A stretch of DNA of 64,000 bases. It comes from Alterinioella nitratireducens. GTDB taxonomy: Bacteria; Pseudomonadota; Alphaproteobacteria; Rhodobacterales; Rhodobacteraceae. Positions 7,382 through 16,166 of the stretch are shown piece after piece (the first letter of the stretch is position 1; every line of letters begins with the position of its first letter). The translations under genes and the position numbers were made by a program. The DNA lies in assembly GCF_013155465.1 (NCBI RefSeq), contig NZ_JABJVX010000001.1, positions 434,001 through 498,000 on the forward strand, given 5' to 3'. A model generated the notes under the pieces. It was not told the DNA's origin, made no database searches, and was given only the letters and a program-made list of their open reading frames with translations.

Positions 7382-8368
7382 ATGAAAAGACTGATGACGA
7401 CAACGCTGGCCCTCGGCCTTGCCGCGGGCGCGGCGCAGGCGCAGGACGAGGTGACCCTGCAACTGAAATGGGTCACCCAGGCGCAGTTCGCGGGCTATTA
7501 CGTGGCGCTGGAGAACGGCTATTACGAGGAAGAGGGCTTGGATGTCACCATCAACCCCGGCGGGCCGGATATTGCCCCGCCGCAGGTTCTGGCGGGCGGC
7601 GGCGCCGATGTGATCGTCGAATGGATGCCCGCCGCGCTGGCGGCGCGCGAACGCGGCCTGCCGCTGGTCAATATCGCGCAGCCCTTCGCCCGCTCGGGCA
7701 TGATGCTGACCTGTTGGGCGGATTCGGGCATCGAGGGGCCGGAGGATTTCCGGGGCAATACCCTGGGGGTCTGGTTCTTCGGCAACGAATACCCGTTCCT
7801 GAGCTGGATGAGCCAGCTTGGTATCCCCACCGAGGGCGGCGAGGACGGGGTCGAGGTGCTGCAGCAGGGCTTCAATGTCGACCCGCTGTTGCAGCGCCAG
7901 GCCGATTGCATCTCGACCATGACCTATAACGAATATGGCCAGGTCCTGGATGCGGGCGTCAGCGAGGATGACCTGATCACCTTCCAGTATGAGGACCAGG
8001 GGGTCGCGACGCTGGAGGACGGGCTCTACGTCTCCGAGGAGAACCTGGACGATCCCGCGTTCGTCGACCGCATGGCACGTTTCGTGCGGGCCTCGATGCG
8101 CGGTTGGGACTGGGCCGAGGAGAACCCCGAAGAGGCCGCGATGATCGTGCTGGATTACGATGAAAGCGGGGCGCAGACCGAGGCGCATCAGATCCGTATG
8201 ATGGGCGAGATCGCGCAGCTGACCGAGGGCTCGGACGGGCGCCTGGACGAGGCGGCCTATCAGCGCACGGTCGACACGCTTCTGGCGGGCGGGTCCGACC
8301 CGGTGATCACGCAAGAGCCCGAGGGGGCGTTCACCCATGCGGTGACGGACGCGGCGCTGAATAACTGA
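7382..8368 (+). CDS. ABC transporter substrate-binding protein, NMT1/THI5-like
   Basis: 328 aa exported binding protein. Signal peptide at residues 1-22 (MKRLMTTTLALGLAAGAAQA, cut before QDE). The mature start VTLQLKWVTQAQFAGYYVA with ENGYYEEEGLDV is the classic NMT1/THI5-like motif shared with proteins binding pyrimidine, riboflavin or thiamin precursors. GGPDIAPPQVLAGGGADV follows. ATG at 7382 has a strong GGGAGGAAAG ribosome site; the upstream in-frame extension overlaps the permease and is rejected. Last gene of the operon, closed by the terminator at 8394. Likely ligand: a pyrimidine-type ring; inference from family and operon. Confidence 0.92.
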   Translation: MKRLMTTTLALGLAAGAAQAQDEVTLQLKWVTQAQFAGYYVALENGYYEEEGLDVTINPGGPDIAPPQVLAGGGADVIVEWMPAALAARERGLPLVNIAQPFARSGMMLTCWADSGIEGPEDFRGNTLGVWFFGNEYPFLSWMSQLGIPTEGGEDGVEVLQQGFNVDPLLQRQADCISTMTYNEYGQVLDAGVSEDDLITFQYEDQGVATLEDGLYVSEENLDDPAFVDRMARFVRASMRGWDWAEENPEEAAMIVLDYDESGAQTEAHQIRMMGEIAQLTEGSDGRLDEAAYQRTVDTLLAGGSDPVITQEPEGAFTHAVTDAALNN

Positions 8369-8393
8369 GACCTGGCGAGTGCTGTCGAATTGA

Positions 8394-8430
8394 GGCGCGG
8401 CCCTGCAAGATGCAGGGCCGCGCCGCTTTG
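8394..8430 (+). terminator. strong rho-independent terminator of the pyrimidine/ABC operon
   Basis: A perfect 14-base-pair stem (8394-8407 with 8411-8424, arm GGCGCGGCCCTGCA) with a three-base AGA loop is followed by GCTTTGTT. It lies 26 bases after the binding-protein stop. Confidence 0.9.
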
Positions 8431-8500
8431 TTCCTGATTGGCGCTTGTGGCGGCGGGGTGTTTTTGGCCGGACGGGCGGCGCGGGATTTGAGCGCGGACC

Positions 8501-8531
8501 CTCCGGGGGGGATATTTGCCGAACAAAGAAG
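8501..8531 (+). repeat. dispersed intergenic repeat, copy 1
   Basis: Core GATATTTGCCGAACAAAGAA preceded by CTCCGGGGGG. Matching sequences lie at 17906-17933 and 27408-27437, both on the minus strand. Each copy sits downstream of a gene on the same strand, here 133 bases after the binding-protein stop. Confidence 0.75.
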
Positions 8532-8620
8532 CTGGGGCGGCGTGCGGGGTGTCATGTCTTTGACGGCGCTTGCAAAGGTTGTTAATTTCTTTTCAGACCC
8601 TTGACAGGAGCGGCCCCGAG

Positions 8621-9934
8621 ATGGCGCGCAGCACCCCCCCCTCGCGCAGGCATGCGCTGACCGGCAGCCGGATCCGCGAGCGGCGGCTGGCGCTGGGAAT
8701 GAAGCAGGGCGATCTGGCCGAGCGGGTCGGGGTCTCGGCCAGTTACCTCAACCTCATCGAGCACAACAAGCGGCGCATCGGCGGCAAGCTGCTCCTGGAC
8801 CTGGCCCGCGCGATGGAGGTGGAACCGGCGCGGCTGTCGGATGGCATGGATGCCAGCCTGAGCGACATGGTTCATGCCGCGGCAGGCGCCGGGTTGCCGG
8901 CGCTCGGGCCGCCTGCCGAGCTGGATCGGATCGAGGAATTCGCAGGCCGCTTTCCCGGCTGGATCGGGATCATCGCGGCGCAGCAGAAACGGATCGCCGA
9001 TCTTGAAGCGGCGGTGGAGGGGTTGCGCGACCGGCTGGCGCATGACCCGGTACTGGCGGGCGCGATGCACGAGATGCTGTCGACCGTGGCCGCGATCCGT
9101 TCGACCTCGGATATCCTGGTGCGCGAGCCCGACCTGGAAGCGGTCTGGCGGGGGCGGTTTCATCGCAACCTGCACGAGGAGGCGGAGCGGCTGTCGGACA
9201 ATGCCACCGCGCTACTGCGCCATTTCGAGCGGCAGGGCGCGCGGACCGACCTGGTCTCGACCCCGCAGGAGCGGGTGGAGGCGGCTTTCGACGCGGCGGG
9301 GCATCATTTTCCGGCCATCGAGGCGGGCGGCGTGGCGTCGGTTGCGGAGGTCATCGAGGGCATGGAGGGGCTGGACGCGGGCGCGGCGCGGCTGGCGCGA
9401 GACCGGCTGACGCGCTACGCCGAGGATGCGGCGCGGCTGCCGCTGGGGCCGTTCCTGGCGGCGGCGGCGGCGGTTGACTTCAACCCCGAGGCGCTGATCG
9501 GGATGGGCGGCGGCGACGTGGCGCTGGTGCTGCGGCGGTTGGCGAGCCTGCCCGAGGGTGGCGCGGAAGGCGTGCCGGGGTTCGGCCTTGCGATTTGCGA
9601 CGCGGCCGGGGCGCTGATCTTTCGCCGCCGCATCCCGGCCTTTTCGGTGCCGCGCTACGGGGCGGGCTGCGCGCTCTGGCCGCTTTACGGGGCGTTGGCG
9701 CGGCCCATGGTGCCCGACCTGGCGGTGCTGGAGCAGCCCGACGGGGCGCGGTTCCGGGCCTGGGCGGTGGCGGCGCCGGTGGGGGCCACGGGCTTCGGCG
9801 CGCAGCCGGTGATGCAGGCGGTGATGCTCCTGCGCGCGGTGCCCGAGGACGAGGCGCTGGCGCAGGGGCCGCGCCCGGTGGGGCCGGGCTGCGAGATGTG
9901 CCCGCGCGAGGAGTGCGCGGCGCGGCGGGGATGA
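8621..9934 (+). CDS. XRE-type short-chain fatty acyl regulator (ScfR/RamB family)
   Basis: 437 aa transcription regulator. HTH_3 domain at about residues 14-70 (IRERRLALGMKQGDLAERVG, then SYLNLIEHNKRRIGG). A long middle region carries a coiled segment near 120-145. The C-terminal half resembles DUF2083 of RamB/ScfR regulators, with FRRRIPAFSVPRYGAGCALWPL and a terminal cysteine cluster CEMCPREEC. RamB-type proteins control acetate and propionate metabolism. It precedes a transporter-like histidine kinase set of the acetate-sensing kind, which supports that theme. ATG at 8621 follows CAGGAGCGGCC; the in-frame start at 8570 lacks a ribosome site. No HExxH (DUF955) motif is visible in the middle. 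Confidence 0.85.
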   Translation: MARSTPPSRRHALTGSRIRERRLALGMKQGDLAERVGVSASYLNLIEHNKRRIGGKLLLDLARAMEVEPARLSDGMDASLSDMVHAAAGAGLPALGPPAELDRIEEFAGRFPGWIGIIAAQQKRIADLEAAVEGLRDRLAHDPVLAGAMHEMLSTVAAIRSTSDILVREPDLEAVWRGRFHRNLHEEAERLSDNATALLRHFERQGARTDLVSTPQERVEAAFDAAGHHFPAIEAGGVASVAEVIEGMEGLDAGAARLARDRLTRYAEDAARLPLGPFLAAAAAVDFNPEALIGMGGGDVALVLRRLASLPEGGAEGVPGFGLAICDAAGALIFRRRIPAFSVPRYGAGCALWPLYGALARPMVPDLAVLEQPDGARFRAWAVAAPVGATGFGAQPVMQAVMLLRAVPEDEALAQGPRPVGPGCEMCPREECAARRG

Positions 9935-10025
9935 GGGGGCCCGCCACTCAATGTTTGACATTCGCGCGCGCGCATCGGCACTCTTACGGTGTGTGTCGCC
10001 ATGAGCGAGACCAGGGGAGGTGCCG

Positions 10026-10397
10026 GTGAAGGGTCGCGTTCTGCTTGTCGAGGATGAGGTCAACATCTTCGAGGCCATCAGCTTCATCCTGTCGCGCGAC
10101 GGGTGGGAGGTGCATGGCCATGGCAATGGCGCGACCGCATTGGCCGAGATCGCCCGCCAGGCCCCCGATGTGCTGGTCCTCGACGTGATGCTGCCGGGGC
10201 GCTCGGGCCTCGATATTCTGCGCGATCTGCGCCGCGATGCCGCGACCGCCGATCTGCCGGTGCTGATGCTGACCGCCAAGGGCCAGACCAAGGATCGCGA
10301 CCTGGCGCTGGCGCTGGGGGCCAATGCCTACCTGACCAAGCCCTTTTCCAACGCCGAGATGGTGGCGACGCTGCGCGACGTGGCGGGCGCGTCATGA
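10026..10397 (+). CDS. single-domain response regulator (CheY-like receiver)
   Basis: 123 aa, one receiver domain and no output domain. The acidic pair is in LLVEDE, the phospho-acceptor is Asp53 in VLVLDVMLPG, Thr is in MLTAKG and the conserved Lys in YLTKPFSNAE. GTG at 10026 is preferred because GGGGAGG ends five bases upstream; the GTG at 10020 overlaps that ribosome site. The stop overlaps the next gene (ATGA). It is the likely phosphate acceptor for the kinase two genes downstream. Such a lone receiver would act through another protein. Confidence 0.9.
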   Translation: MKGRVLLVEDEVNIFEAISFILSRDGWEVHGHGNGATALAEIARQAPDVLVLDVMLPGRSGLDILRDLRRDAATADLPVLMLTAKGQTKDRDLALALGANAYLTKPFSNAEMVATLRDVAGAS

Positions 10398-10663
10398 GCC
10401 GGCGGCTGTTTCTCGAACGGCGCACCTATCGGCGCAACCGGTTGCAGGATGCCGCAAGGCTGGCCCCGGTGCTGGCGATGTTCCTGTTTTTCGGACCGGT
10501 CTTCATCCTGACATCGAATACCGGCATCAGCGGCGAGACCGGCGGCTGGCTGGTCTATTTCCTGGGCGTCTGGGCCGGGCTGGTGGTGTTGTCGGGCGTG
10601 TTGTCGGGGGCGCTGGCGCGCGCCTTCCCCGATGAGGGGCCGGACGCGGATGGCGGCGACTGA
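10394..10663 (+). CDS. small two-helix membrane protein of the kinase operon
   Basis: 89 aa. A basic N-terminus (MSRRLFLERRTYRRNRLQDA) is followed by two hydrophobic segments (about 22-42 and 52-75) and an acidic tail. It overlaps the receiver gene by ATGA and the kinase gene by TGATG, so the three are probably co-translated. Small membrane proteins of this shape accompany sodium/solute symporter-type proteins. An accessory role for the kinase's transporter domain is plausible; the family is not recognised with certainty. Confidence 0.75.
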   Translation: MSRRLFLERRTYRRNRLQDAARLAPVLAMFLFFGPVFILTSNTGISGETGGWLVYFLGVWAGLVVLSGVLSGALARAFPDEGPDADGGD

Positions 10664-13338
10664 TGCTGTCGCTGGACGGGCTCATCGCGATTTGCGTGCT
10701 CTACGTGTTGGGCCTGTTCGCGGTCGCCTTCTGGGCCGAGAAGCGCGCCGCCGAGGGGCGGGCAGGCTGGCTGAATTCGCCCCTGACCTACACGCTGTCG
10801 CTGTCGATCTACACCACGGCCTGGACCTTCTACGGCGCGGTCGGGTCGGCGGCGCGCTCGGGGCTGGAGTTCATGACCATCTACCTTGGCCCGGTGATCG
10901 TCTTCGTCGGCTGGTTCTGGCTGCTCAGGAAACTGGTCCGGATCGGGCGGGCGCAGCGGATCACCTCGATCGCCGACATGATCTCCAGCCGTTACGGCAA
11001 ATCGGGCGGGTTGGCGGCGCTGGTCACGGTCCTGGCGGTGGTCGGCACCACGCCCTACCTGGCGCTGCAACTGCAATCGGTGACGTTGTCCTTCTCGGTC
11101 TTCGCGCAGCCCGGCGCCTTCGGGCAGGTCGGATCGGACGTGACCGCGATCTGGGTGGCGGGGGGCATGGCGCTGTTCACCATCATCTTCGGCACCCGCA
11201 GCCTGGATGTGAACGAACGCCATCCGGGGCTTGTGTCCGCCATCGCGCTGGAGGCCATCGTCAAGCTGGCGGCCTTGCTGGCGGTGGGGGTCTTCGTGGT
11301 CTGGGGCGTGGCCGACGGGCCGTCGGACATATTGGACCGCATCGCGGAAAGCCCGCTGGCGGAATGGCAGCTCAATGGCGCGCGGTGGGTCGGGCTGACC
11401 ATGCTGTCGGCGGCCGCGATCCTGTGCCTGCCGCGCATGTTCCAGGTGCTGGTGGTCGAAAACGCGGATGAGCGGCACCTGGCGACGGCGGCCTGGGCCT
11501 TTCCGCTCTACCTGCTGCTCATGAGTCTCTTCGTGCTGCCCATTGCCGTCGTGGGGTTGCAGGTGCTGCCGGGGGCGAACCCGGACCTCTACGTGCTGAC
11601 CCTGCCGCAGGCGATGGGGCAGGAGGGGCTGGCGCTGCTGGTGTTTCTGGGCGGGTTCTCCAGCGCCACCTCGATGGTGATCATCGCGGCGCTGGCGCTC
11701 AGCACTATGCTGTCGAACCATATCATTGTGCCGATCTGGCTGCGGCTGACGGCGGGCGACGATCCGATGTCGGGCGATATGCGGCGGGTGGCGCTGATGG
11801 CGCGGCGCTTGTCGATCATCGGGGTGATGGCGCTTGGGCTCATTTACTATCGCGCCTCGGGCGGGTCGGCGGCGCTGGCCTCGATCGGGCTGATCGCGTT
11901 CCTGGGTGTGGCGCAGGTCTTGCCCGCCCTCATCGGCGGCATCTTCTGGCGCGGCGCGACACGGGCAGGCGCGGGCGCGGGCATTGCCGTGGGCTTTGGC
12001 ATCTGGGCCTGGGTGCTGCTTCTGCCCAATGCCGCGACCTCCGGGCTGATGGAGGGGATGCTGGCGGGCGGTCCCTTCGGGATCGGCTGGCTGCGCCCGG
12101 AAACGCCGCTTGGCATCACCGGGGCCGATCCGCTGCTGTTGACGATGGTGCTGTCGCTGGGGTCGAACCTGGCCATGTTCACGCTGGTCTCGCTGGTGAC
12201 GTTCCCCTCGCCGATGGAGCGGTTGCAGGGCGCGCAGTTTGTCAATGTCTTCGACCATTCCGCGCCCGCGATCGGCTGGCAGGCGGGGGTGGCGGCCGCC
12301 GATGACCTGCTGGTGATGGCGCAGCGGATCCTGGGCACGGGCCGGGCGGGGCGCCTGTTTCAGGAGGCGGCCCGCGCGCAAGGCCGGGCCGCGCGGCTGC
12401 CCGACCCGGACCCCGATTTCCTGAAGATGCTGGAGCGTGAACTGGCCGGGTCCGTGGGGGCCGCGACGGCACATGCGATGGTCTACCAGATCACCGGCGG
12501 CACCACGGTGTCGGTGCAGGACCTCCTGGCCGTGGCCGATGAGACCGCGCAGATGATGGAATATTCCAGCCGCCTGGAACGGCAGAGCCAGGAACTGACC
12601 CGCTCGGCCCGGCAATTGCGCGAGGCCAACCAGAAGCTGACTCAACTGGGCGAGCAGAAGGACGCTTTCCTGAGCCAGATCAGCCATGAATTGCGCACGC
12701 CGATGACCTCGATCCGGGCGTTTTCCGAATTGCTCAAGTCCGGCGATCTGGACGAGGCCGCCCGCGCGCGGTTTGCGGGGATCATCCATGCCGAGAGCCT
12801 GCGCCTGACCCGGCTGCTGGACGATCTGCTTGATCTCAGCGTGCTGGAACATGGCCGCGTCAGCCTGAACGAAAGCGCGGCAAGCCTTGGCGACGTGCTG
12901 GACAGGGCCATCCACGCGAGCGGCGTGATCGAGGCGGGCGAGGGGTTGCGCATCCTCCGCGACGTTGAAGCTGAGCGCATATCGCTCTGGACCGATCCCG
13001 ACCGGCTGGCGCAGGTCTTCATCAATATCCTCTCCAACGCGCGGAAATATTGCGATGCCGAGGAGCCGGAATTGCGCATCACGGTCTCGCGCCTGGGGCC
13101 GCATGTGGATGTGGATTTCATAGATAACGGATCGGGGATACCCGAACGCCAGCGCCGCCTGATCTTCGAGAAATTCACCCGGCTGGAGACGGCGCGCGAT
13201 GCGCAAGGCGCGGGGCTTGGCCTGGCCATCAGCCGCGAGATCATGGCGCGGCTGGGGGGCGGGCTGACCTATGTGGCGGGCCATGGCGGCGCGGCATTTC
13301 GGGTGCGCCTGCCGGCCCGCGCCCTGCGCGCGGCTTGA
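10663..13338 (+). CDS. transporter-like sensor histidine kinase (SLC5/SSSF-STAC-HisKA-HATPase, CrbS/CbrA-like)
   Basis: 891 aa membrane kinase. Residues 1 to about 520 form a sodium/solute-symporter-like domain with about 13 membrane segments. A STAC-like linker follows (FLKMLERELAGSVGAATAHAMVY region), then a coiled coil, the dimerisation domain with phospho-acceptor His675 in SQISHELRTPM, and an ATPase domain with N box NILSNARKY, G1 IDNGSGIP and G2 GAGLGLAIS. It lacks the fused receiver seen in some relatives; the separate receiver at 10026 may replace it. CrbS-type kinases sense acetate-linked signals and control acetyl-CoA synthetase. That function is inferred from architecture and the neighbouring ScfR-type regulator. 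Confidence 0.9.
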   Translation: MLSLDGLIAICVLYVLGLFAVAFWAEKRAAEGRAGWLNSPLTYTLSLSIYTTAWTFYGAVGSAARSGLEFMTIYLGPVIVFVGWFWLLRKLVRIGRAQRITSIADMISSRYGKSGGLAALVTVLAVVGTTPYLALQLQSVTLSFSVFAQPGAFGQVGSDVTAIWVAGGMALFTIIFGTRSLDVNERHPGLVSAIALEAIVKLAALLAVGVFVVWGVADGPSDILDRIAESPLAEWQLNGARWVGLTMLSAAAILCLPRMFQVLVVENADERHLATAAWAFPLYLLLMSLFVLPIAVVGLQVLPGANPDLYVLTLPQAMGQEGLALLVFLGGFSSATSMVIIAALALSTMLSNHIIVPIWLRLTAGDDPMSGDMRRVALMARRLSIIGVMALGLIYYRASGGSAALASIGLIAFLGVAQVLPALIGGIFWRGATRAGAGAGIAVGFGIWAWVLLLPNAATSGLMEGMLAGGPFGIGWLRPETPLGITGADPLLLTMVLSLGSNLAMFTLVSLVTFPSPMERLQGAQFVNVFDHSAPAIGWQAGVAAADDLLVMAQRILGTGRAGRLFQEAARAQGRAARLPDPDPDFLKMLERELAGSVGAATAHAMVYQITGGTTVSVQDLLAVADETAQMMEYSSRLERQSQELTRSARQLREANQKLTQLGEQKDAFLSQISHELRTPMTSIRAFSELLKSGDLDEAARARFAGIIHAESLRLTRLLDDLLDLSVLEHGRVSLNESAASLGDVLDRAIHASGVIEAGEGLRILRDVEAERISLWTDPDRLAQVFINILSNARKYCDAEEPELRITVSRLGPHVDVDFIDNGSGIPERQRRLIFEKFTRLETARDAQGAGLGLAISREIMARLGGGLTYVAGHGGAAFRVRLPARALRAA

Positions 13339-13395
13339 CGCTTTCTTAACCCTGGGCCTGCCATAAAGGCGCGGATGGATATGGACAGGTAGGCC

Positions 13396-14385
13396 ATGGC
13401 GGAAAGCGGCTTCAACGCGGCATTGCGGAAGAAACTGGCAGGGACGGGGGCAGGTGCCGCCCGCGCGGCGTTGCGCCCCGATGGCTTGTCGGCGGCGCTG
13501 ACCCGCGCGCTGCGAAAGGCGGCGGCCCCCTATGAGGGGCTGATGGCCACGCCCGACCCGCAAGAGGCCCAATGGGACATGACGCTGGCCGAGGCCCGCG
13601 CGGCGCTGCCCGAACATCGCCTGCTGGCGGTGCTGGAGGGGGGGCCGGGCGCGCGCGCGCTTTGCATCCTGGAAAACGGCGTCGTCGATGCGCTGGTCGA
13701 GGTGCAGACCACGGGGCGCGTCGATACCGCGCCTGCGATGCTGCGCGCCACCACCCAGATCGACGCCGCGCTGAGCCGCGATTTCATCGGGCTGTTCCTC
13801 AGCGGGTTTGCCGCCGAGATGGGCGGGCAGGCGGGCGTCAACTGGCCCCTCGGCCTGACCTATGGCGCCTGCGTCACCGATGATCGCCAGTTGGACCTGC
13901 TGCTGCCCGACCGGCCCTATCACCTGATCACGGTGCAGCTGTCACTGGGCGACGGGGCCAAGACGGGCCGGATCATGCTGCTGGTGCCGGTCACCGGCGA
14001 GACCGCGTATCAGGCCGAGGACGGCCCCGGCGACGGGTTGGCCTGGGCGCGGCTCTGGCCCGCCATCGCGTCCGAAGCGCCGGTTGCGCTCGAGGCGGTG
14101 CTGTTGCGCCAGACCATGCCGCTGGCGCGCTTGCAGGGCCTCGATGTCGGCGACGTGCTGGAGTTCGACCGCGCCGACCTGGCGCAGATGCGGGTCACGG
14201 ATGTGAAGGGCAAACCGGTCCTGCGGGCGCGGTTGGGCGCGGTTGCGGGCAAGCGCGCGCTCTGCCTGATGCCAGGCGCGGGGCTGCCGCCGCAGAAGAT
14301 CGTGGCCAAGCCAGCGCCCGAACCGGCACCCGAGAAAACCCCAGCCGAACGCCTGATCGACGCCGCCATGCCTGGCCCCGGCTGA
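13396..14385 (+). CDS. FliM/FliN-type SpoA-domain protein (flagellar switch-like)
   Basis: 329 aa. The C-terminal region (about 230-300: VALEAVLLRQTMPLARLQGL, DVLEFDRADL, then KPVLRARLGAVAGKRAL) is a SpoA/FliMN_C domain. The N-terminal two thirds resembles the FliM middle domain (AMLRATTQIDAALSRDF, LFLSGFAAEM) but is diverged. No EIDAL-like CheY-binding peptide is seen at the N-terminus. The tail is Pro/Ala-rich. No flagellar genes surround it, so it may be an orphan C-ring subunit or a divergent FliM paralogue. ATG at 13396 follows AGGTAGG. Confidence 0.8.
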   Translation: MAESGFNAALRKKLAGTGAGAARAALRPDGLSAALTRALRKAAAPYEGLMATPDPQEAQWDMTLAEARAALPEHRLLAVLEGGPGARALCILENGVVDALVEVQTTGRVDTAPAMLRATTQIDAALSRDFIGLFLSGFAAEMGGQAGVNWPLGLTYGACVTDDRQLDLLLPDRPYHLITVQLSLGDGAKTGRIMLLVPVTGETAYQAEDGPGDGLAWARLWPAIASEAPVALEAVLLRQTMPLARLQGLDVGDVLEFDRADLAQMRVTDVKGKPVLRARLGAVAGKRALCLMPGAGLPPQKIVAKPAPEPAPEKTPAERLIDAAMPGPG

Positions 14386-14458
14386 GCATGGCTTGACCCT
14401 GCGCGCGCTTCGGGTCTTTCTGTCGCCAGACATCCGAACATCGAAAGGGACAAGGGCG

Positions 14459-15283
14459 ATGAAATTCTTGCGCTATGGCGAACCGGGGCGGGAAAAGCCC
14501 GGCATTCTGGACGGGAACGGCGTGCTGCGCGACCTTTCGGGGCAGGTGGATGACCTGGCGGGTGACGTGCTGGCGCGGCTCGACAGCCTGACCGCCGATG
14601 GCCCGGTCGTCGAAGGCAACCCGCGCCTCGGTCCTCCGGTCGCGGGCACGGGCAAGATGGTCTGCATCGGCCTCAACTACCGCGATCACGCCGCCGAAAC
14701 CGGCGCCACCCCGCCGCCCGAGCCGATGATCTTCATGAAGGCCACCTCGGCCATTTGCGGCCCGAACGACACCATCGAATTGCCGCGCGGCTCGACCAAT
14801 ACCGATTGGGAGGTGGAGCTTGGCATCGTCATCGGCAAGCGCGCGAAATACATTACCGAAGATCAGGTGATGGACCATATCGCGGGCTTCGTCGCGGTCA
14901 ATGACGTCTCCGAGCGCGAGTATCAGAAACGCCGCGCGGGCCAGTTCACCAAGGGCAAGAGCTGCGACACGTTCGGCCCCATCGGCCCCTGGCTGGTCAC
15001 GCCCGACGAGATCGCGGACCCGCAGAAGCTCGGCCTGCGCCTCATGGTGAACGGCGAGACGCGGCAGGACGGCAATACCGCCGACATGATCTTCGGCGTG
15101 GCTTTTTCGGTCGCCTATCTGAGCCAGTTCATGACCCTGCATCCCGGCGACATCATCGCCACCGGCACGCCCGCGGGCGTCGGGCTTGGCATGGACCCGC
15201 CGACCTTCCTGAAGGCGGGCGACGAGGTCGTGCTGGAGGTTGACGGGCTTGGCCAGCAGCGCATGATTGTGGCGCAGGGCTGA
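14459..15283 (+). CDS. fumarylacetoacetate hydrolase (FAH) family protein
   Basis: 274 aa. The FAH fold occupies about residues 70-270: VCIGLNYRDHAAETG, the metal-binding WEVELGIVIGK, VNDVSEREYQ, SCDTFGPIGPWLVT and the closing IIATGTPAGVG. Members include 2,4-didehydro-3-deoxy-L-rhamnonate hydrolase, ureidoglycolate lyase-type enzymes and acylpyruvases; the length and N-terminal domain fit the sugar-acid/ureidoglycolate group. ATG at 14459 follows AAAGGGACAAGG. Substrate not determined; it stands apart from its neighbours, followed by a possible terminator. Confidence 0.9.
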   Translation: MKFLRYGEPGREKPGILDGNGVLRDLSGQVDDLAGDVLARLDSLTADGPVVEGNPRLGPPVAGTGKMVCIGLNYRDHAAETGATPPPEPMIFMKATSAICGPNDTIELPRGSTNTDWEVELGIVIGKRAKYITEDQVMDHIAGFVAVNDVSEREYQKRRAGQFTKGKSCDTFGPIGPWLVTPDEIADPQKLGLRLMVNGETRQDGNTADMIFGVAFSVAYLSQFMTLHPGDIIATGTPAGVGLGMDPPTFLKAGDEVVLEVDGLGQQRMIVAQG

Positions 15284-15387
15284 CACAATATTGGGGATGG
15301 ATCCGAAACAATCCCCATGAAAACAGGCGATAGGGCGCGAATGTGATCGCCACAATTCGCGTCGCATTTGCCTTGATTTTGCACCAA

Positions 15388-15421
15388 ATGGCCCCGGATT
15401 GGCACCGGGGCCATCCTTTTT
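15388..15421 (+). terminator. rho-independent terminator-like hairpin
   Basis: ATGGCCCCGG pairs perfectly with CCGGGGCCAT around a seven-base loop and is followed by CCTTTTT. It lies 105 bases after the FAH-family stop, in a 221-base gap that also holds a seven-base inverted repeat (TGGGGAT, 15292-15317). Confidence 0.8.
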
Positions 15422-15504
15422 CCGCCCTCATTCACTGTCATGATCATGCCATCGAGCAACCAAAGAGCCCTGTGAAAACAAAAACCAGGCACGGGGCAGG
15501 AGAG

Positions 15505-16125
15505 ATGAGCATGAACCGCTTCGTAGTCGCATTTCTTGGCCTTGCCGCACTTGGCGTTTCGGCCTGTTCCACCGTTCCCGGCGTCGACGTGACGCAGGAT
15601 CTTCCCGCGCCCGGCGCGCTGCCCACCCATATCGTCAGCGCCGATTGGGACGTGCAGGAGATCATCATCGACGTCCCCGCAGAATTGACCGTGTCCGAGG
15701 CCAACCGCCTCAAGCCGCGCGCCGATATCGTCTGGCGCGAGGATCCGCTTGGCGACCGTCATGCCCAGGTGCAGGCGATCATGGCCGAAGCGATGGAGTT
15801 TGCCCTGACCCCGATGGAGGGCTCTGTCCCCGTCATCGTCGAGATCGAGATGACCCGGTTCCACGCGCTTACCGAACGCACCCGCTATACGATCGGCGGC
15901 CAGCACGAGATCGAGTTCCTGTTCACCGTGCGCCATGCCGAGACCGGCCAGGCCCTGACCGGCCCGCGCCAAATCGACCTGACCTTCCGCGCATTGGGCG
16001 GCCAGCGCGCCATCGAATCGGAACGCAACGGCATCTTCCAGCGCGACCGCATCCAGAGCCAGGTGGTCAGGTGGGCGCAACAGGAGTTCGGGCTGACACC
16101 ACCGGTGCCGGGCTTCACCTCCTGA
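15505..16125 (+). CDS. lipoprotein, DUF6778-like
   Basis: 206 aa. Signal sequence with lipobox LGVSAC (Cys at about 22), so probably lipid-anchored. The mature part has IVSADWDVQEIIIDVPAEL near its N-terminus and later IGGQHEIEFLFTVRHAETG. The pattern matches a lipoprotein family largely restricted to Rhodobacterales (DUF6778); function unknown. ATG at 15505 follows CAGGAGAG, and the upstream in-frame extension has no ribosome site. It is 41 bases upstream of the methyltransferase gene and may be co-transcribed. Confidence 0.8.
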   Translation: MSMNRFVVAFLGLAALGVSACSTVPGVDVTQDLPAPGALPTHIVSADWDVQEIIIDVPAELTVSEANRLKPRADIVWREDPLGDRHAQVQAIMAEAMEFALTPMEGSVPVIVEIEMTRFHALTERTRYTIGGQHEIEFLFTVRHAETGQALTGPRQIDLTFRALGGQRAIESERNGIFQRDRIQSQVVRWAQQEFGLTPPVPGFTS

Positions 16126-16166
16126 TCCCCGTTTCCAACGGTAAGAAATCCCGATAAGGGGGGCGC

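Noticed and set aside
10555-13923. 1122-codon open frame on the minus strand
   Set aside because: Antisense to the kinase and FliM-like genes, whose + strand products have clear domains; the minus-strand translation is Arg/His/Gln-rich with no domain, a high-GC shadow.
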